Shown piece by piece: positions 6,066-8,666 of a stretch of 8,666 nucleotides of DNA. A program made the position numbers and the translations under genes. Each line of letters opens with the position of its first letter. The first letter of the stretch is position 1. The stretch comes from Bacillota bacterium. Lineage in GTDB: Bacteria; Bacillota; Bacilli; Alicyclobacillales; Alicyclobacillaceae. The notes beneath the pieces were generated by a model that made no database searches, was not told where the DNA came from, and saw only the letters and a list, made by a program, of their open reading frames with translations. The stretch spans positions 1 to 8,666 of the forward strand of contig JAKAXI010000066.1 of assembly GCA_021816665.1 (NCBI GenBank), in the 5' to 3' direction.

Positions 6066-6097
6066 TGTTCGTGTAGCGCCAATTTTGGCTGCGAACA
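6066..6097. repeat. Interrupted 32-base palindrome at the SHOCT gene leader
   Basis: Outer arms TGTTCG (6066-6071) and CGAACA (6092-6097) and inner arms GCCAA (6078-6082) and TTGGC (6085-6089) are each perfect, nested around a TT centre. The outer arm touches the ribosome site of the SHOCT gene (6066-6058). It could be an operator for a dimeric regulator or an RNA hairpin limiting translation. Confidence 0.4.
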
Positions 6098-6211
6098 CAG
6101 TGTAGGTCCGCGATGTCTCAAACCCATGGGGTAAACTGTCACGAACTGATCAACACCCCGTCACAGAGAGAGAACACCTCGGTCCGGTGCCGCGTGATGC
6201 CAGCTTCCACG

Positions 6212-6220
6212 TGCTACACT
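6212..6220 (+). promoter_or_regulatory. Weak extended -10 candidate for the two-component operon
   Basis: TGC-TACACT resembles an extended -10 element, about 65 bases before the regulator start. No matching -35 is seen. The rest of the 235-base divergent gap shows the 10-base palindrome GTGCGCGCAC (6242-6251) and two GTCAC copies 22 bases apart (6138-6142, 6160-6164), but no other convincing promoter. Confidence 0.2.
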
Positions 6221-6286
6221 GGCCTCATATCTGAAGCGCGGGTGCGCGCACGCAACAATTTGACATGCGAGAAATGAGGAATGGGC

Positions 6287-6979
6287 GTGAACGGGGCAAA
6301 GACGGTCCTTGTCGTGGATGACGACCCGACGATCCGGGAACTCTTGCAAGACTTTCTCGAGAACGACGGCTTTCGCGTCCTGACTGCAGGGGCGGCAGAC
6401 GAGGCGAGACACGTGGTACGGCGCGACCTGGTGGACTGCCTGGTTCTGGACGTGATGATGCCAGGACAGTCTGGCTTCGATTTGTGCAAGCAGATTCGCG
6501 CGGAGAGTGATGTGCCTATCCTGTTTCTGAGTGCGAGAGACGATGATGTCAACAAAATCCGCGGGCTTGGGCTCGGCGGTGACGACTATATTGTAAAGTC
6601 GGCATCTCCGGCGGAGGTCGTGGCACGTGTCAAAGCTGTGCTGCGCCGGGCGGGACCGCAAGAGAGTGCCCGCGTAGCCGTTCTGGACTACGGACGGCTC
6701 GTGTTGAACCTCGCATCACACGAAGTTCATGTCGCCGGGGAGAGCGTATCCCTGACGCCGAAGGAATACGACCTGCTCGCTTTGTTCGCGCAGCACCCAC
6801 GCCAGGTTTTCCCGTACGAAGACCTGCTTCTACAGTTTTGGAACGGTTTCGGCGACAGACACACCGTCCGCGTTCACGTCGCGCGAATTCGCGAAAAGAT
6901 TGAGCGAGACGCCAACAATCCGGAACTCATCGTCAATGTATGGGGCGTGGGGTACCGCTTCGAAGGGACACCGCGATGA
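6287..6979 (+). CDS. OmpR/PhoB-family response regulator
   Basis: A two-component transcription factor of 230 residues. The receiver domain is at about 4-120: acidic pair Asp11-Asp12 (VLVVDDDP), phospho-acceptor Asp55 (LVLDVMMPG), Ser82 (FLSARDD) and Lys104. A winged-helix DNA-binding domain is at about 128-228 (SLTPKEYDLLALF ... VRVHVARIREKIE ... VWGVGYRF). The kinase would phosphorylate Asp55. Oddity: the conserved Lys-Pro after the fifth receiver strand is Lys104-Ser105 (DDYIVKSASPAEVVARV), where most relatives have KPFSP. Start choice: GTG at 6287 has GAGGA (6276-6280) at the usual 6-base spacing. The ATG two codons earlier (6281) directly abuts the same GAGGA and is less favourable, though an automatic call may use it. 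It overlaps the kinase gene by 4 bases, so the two are cotranscribed and probably translationally coupled. The regulated genes are unknown. The divergent SHOCT gene is the nearest candidate. Confidence 0.95.
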   Translation: MNGAKTVLVVDDDPTIRELLQDFLENDGFRVLTAGAADEARHVVRRDLVDCLVLDVMMPGQSGFDLCKQIRAESDVPILFLSARDDDVNKIRGLGLGGDDYIVKSASPAEVVARVKAVLRRAGPQESARVAVLDYGRLVLNLASHEVHVAGESVSLTPKEYDLLALFAQHPRQVFPYEDLLLQFWNGFGDRHTVRVHVARIREKIERDANNPELIVNVWGVGYRFEGTPR

Positions 6980-8283
6980 GAATTCGGCGGTACATGGTCA
7001 TGGGTGTGCTCTCCGTCATCTTCCTCCCTTGGCTGGTCTACATCCTCGTGCACGCGGTAGACACACATCCGTGGAGCGCACACAGTCGCAAACCGACCAA
7101 CGTCGCCGCGACGATTCAGGCCATTGCTCAAAGCTCGTCCGACTGGACCGATTTAGCATGGCAGCAGCAGTTAAACCGCAAACTGTCCAACGAAGGTGTG
7201 AGTGTCGAAATTGTATCGGCATCGAACCAAGTCATCTTTGACTCAGCGAGACACGGCCCGCCACCCTGGATGCCAGGCAGCCAGCAAGTGATGGTTGTGC
7301 GCAATGGAACGTTGGTCGGTACGCTGCACGTGTCGCAGCCCGGGCCTACCGACCCGGTCGCTGCTCTGGCCGCACTGCTGACGGCAGTGTTCGCGATCTT
7401 GTTGGTGAGCGTTCAGGTTGGGCGCAACGTCGTGCGGCCTCTGGAAGCGATGAGCAAGGCCGCTCTGCAAATCGCAGACGGAGACCTGGATTTTCAGCTG
7501 AAGTCGTCGAAGACTGCTGAGATGCGTCAGGTGCAACACGCGTTTCAAGTGATGGGAGATGGGCTGCGCAGCGCATTCGCCAAGCAGCAGAAACTCGAGG
7601 AAGAACGGCGGTTTTTCATCGGCGCCATTGCGCACGACCTACGCACACCCCTGTTTTCGCTGCGCGGCTACCTGGACGGGATAGAGCAGGGCATCGCCAC
7701 GTCCCCGGAAAAATTGGCTCACTACGTAGCCGTGTGCCAGGACAAGGCGGCACATCTCGAGCGCTTGGTCGCCGATCTGTTCGCCTTCACGCGGCTAGAG
7801 TATCTGGAGGAGACGCTGCAACGCGAGGCTTTTGACTTGGCTGCACTCACCCGACAGGCTGTCTCTGGTGTCCTATCGCGGGCGCAAGCCAAGCGACTGT
7901 CGCTTGTTTCCAACCTTCCAGAAGAAGCGGTCAAAGTCTGGGGAGACCCGCATTTGCTCGAGCGCGCTCTGACCAACCTGCTCGACAACGCCCTCCACCA
8001 CACGCCGGACAACGGAACCATTACTGTGGCACTGCACGTGGATGTGTCGAGGATCACGGTGACCATCCGCGACACAGGGCCAGGATTTGCGGCGGACGAC
8101 ATGGCGCGGGTATTCGACCCGCTGTACCGGGGAGACGCCTCGAGAAACCTGGCGACCGGCGGAGCCGGTCTCGGACTCACGATTGCGCGGCGGGTGTTTC
8201 GCGCACACGGCGGTGATTTGTCAGCCGAAAATGCGTCGGACACAGGAGCGCTACTCACGGGATGGTTGCCCGTCGAGAAATAG
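6976..8283 (+). CDS. Sensor histidine kinase, partner of the upstream response regulator
   Basis: A membrane kinase of 435 residues. TM1 lies at about 7-27, then an external sensor region of about 98 residues (28-125), and TM2 at about 126-147. HAMP (about 148-200) has the usual RPLEAMSKAALQIADGDLDFQ. HisKA (about 210-275) carries the phospho-accepting His220 (AIAHDLRTPLFSLRGY). The ATPase domain shows N box Asn338 (LLDNALHHTP), G1 (DTGPGF, 366-371), F box (RVFDPLYRGD) and G2 (GGAGLGL, 395-401). All catalytic motifs are present, so it should be active. The external region has no motif I recognise, so its signal is unknown. The start ATG at 6976 overlaps the regulator's stop as ATGA, with AAGGG upstream. 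A GTG at 6940 in the same frame would extend back into the regulator and is not needed. A strong GC hairpin follows the stop. Confidence 0.95.
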   Translation: MRIRRYMVMGVLSVIFLPWLVYILVHAVDTHPWSAHSRKPTNVAATIQAIAQSSSDWTDLAWQQQLNRKLSNEGVSVEIVSASNQVIFDSARHGPPPWMPGSQQVMVVRNGTLVGTLHVSQPGPTDPVAALAALLTAVFAILLVSVQVGRNVVRPLEAMSKAALQIADGDLDFQLKSSKTAEMRQVQHAFQVMGDGLRSAFAKQQKLEEERRFFIGAIAHDLRTPLFSLRGYLDGIEQGIATSPEKLAHYVAVCQDKAAHLERLVADLFAFTRLEYLEETLQREAFDLAALTRQAVSGVLSRAQAKRLSLVSNLPEEAVKVWGDPHLLERALTNLLDNALHHTPDNGTITVALHVDVSRITVTIRDTGPGFAADDMARVFDPLYRGDASRNLATGGAGLGLTIARRVFRAHGGDLSAENASDTGALLTGWLPVEK

Positions 8284-8290
8284 ACGTGTG

Positions 8291-8323
8291 AAGGGCGGCG
8301 TCCATAACCGGATCGCCGCCCTT
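8291..8323. terminator. GC-rich hairpin between the kinase gene and the convergent acyl-CoA dehydrogenase gene
   Basis: AAGGGCGGCG (8291-8300) and CGCCGCCCTT (8314-8323) are perfect 10-base complements, and TCC/GGA inside them (8301-8303, 8310-8312) can extend the stem past a single bulged base. It starts 8 bases after the kinase stop. There is only TTG-like sequence after it on the plus strand and no T-run on the minus strand. It is probably a shared terminator or 3'-end stabiliser of the operon. Confidence 0.5.
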
Positions 8324-8363
8324 GCATCAAGCACACGGTATCGTTTTGTCTCACACCAAAGTC

Positions 8364-8666
8364 TTACGCCAGGTACTTCTCAGCCTCAATCACGCGCGCT
8401 GCAATGCGGCGTTTGATGGCTTTGCTGTTGACCGGCGTGTAGGCCGTGAGCTTGTCGAGCAGGTGCAGCCGTTTCTGCAGCTTCTCGCCTTCTTCCATGG
8501 CCGCGAACACGGCGCGCGCGTTCTGTCGGATGCGGTCAAACGCCTCCTCGGCGTACACCGTTGTCATGTCGACCTTGTTGTCGGCGGCACCCTTGCCAAG
8601 CGCCTTCTTCGTGCGCAGGAGCGCACTCTCCAGAGCGTAAATCTCGATGATGATGTTGGCGAGGTT
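8364..8666 (-). CDS. Acyl-CoA dehydrogenase, C-terminal 100 residues (5' part outside the window)
   Basis: The minus frame is open from the right edge to TAA at 8366-8364. It begins NLANIIIEIYALESALLRTKKALGKG and ends AVFAAMEEGEKLQKRLHLLDKLTAYTPVNSKAIKRRIAARVIEAEKYLA (split here by description only: helical core, then the L-x-x-L-x-KLT-x-x-x-PVN segment, then a basic tail with AEKY). This matches the extra C-terminal helical extension of FadE-like acyl-CoA dehydrogenases of Bacilli. These are FAD enzymes that put a trans-2 double bond into fatty acyl-CoA in beta-oxidation. The FAD-binding and catalytic parts are not in the window, so activity and paralogue cannot be judged. An internal ATG at 8567 is within the protein and is not the start. 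Downstream lies the convergent two-component operon. Confidence 0.85.
   Translation of the reverse strand, partial: NLANIIIEIYALESALLRTKKALGKGAADNKVDMTTVYAEEAFDRIRQNARAVFAAMEEGEKLQKRLHLLDKLTAYTPVNSKAIKRRIAARVIEAEKYLA

Noticed and set aside
6138..6164. Two GTCAC copies 22 bases apart as a response-regulator box
   Set aside because: Five-base matches are too short to separate from chance without conservation data.
6940..6975. GTG at 6940 as start of the histidine kinase
   Set aside because: It adds 12 residues that overlap the regulator coding end. ATG 6976 forms the usual ATGA coupling and leads directly into the first membrane segment.

Overview
The window looks like an ordinary chromosomal region of a spore-forming or related Gram-positive bacterium (Firmicutes) of moderately high G+C. 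An Alicyclobacillus-like or similar Bacilli lineage is my best guess. The reasons are very strong purine-rich Shine-Dalgarno sites (for example a GGAGGAGGGGG run), several probable TTG/GTG starts, a secreted LysM + 3D-domain wall protein, a SHOCT-domain membrane protein and a FadE-like acyl-CoA dehydrogenase C-terminus. The taxon is inferred, not proven. No mobile element, CRISPR array, tRNA or rRNA was seen.

Layout from left to right: (1) a class B penicillin-binding protein (PBP2-like), minus strand, running off the left edge before its KTG box; (2) divergent from it, endonuclease IV (nfo), plus strand; (3) converging on nfo, a 550-residue single-pass membrane protein with a long helical cytoplasmic part, EzrA-like in architecture only, minus strand; (4) divergent from it, a secreted LysM/3D-domain wall hydrolase, plus strand; (5) a small Rieske [2Fe-2S] ferredoxin, minus strand, with a good sigma-A-type promoter and its own terminator; (6) a 97-residue SHOCT-domain membrane protein, minus strand; (7) divergent from it, a two-component operon of an OmpR/PhoB response regulator and a sensor histidine kinase with an ATGA overlap; (8) converging on that, the last 100 residues of an acyl-CoA dehydrogenase, minus strand, running off the right edge.

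Functionally, three genes touch the cell envelope or division (PBP2-like, EzrA-like, LysM-3D). One repairs abasic sites (nfo), one is a redox protein of unknown partner, one operon senses an unknown external signal, and one belongs to fatty-acid beta-oxidation. Apart from the kinase/regulator pair, neighbouring genes are mostly divergent or convergent, so they are probably separate transcription units. I did not find a convincing new multi-gene system. The items most worth a second look are the unassigned 550-residue helical membrane protein, a response regulator whose conserved Lys-Pro is Lys-Ser, palindromes beside the Rieske promoter and over the SHOCT leader, and a foldable leader before the LysM-3D gene.
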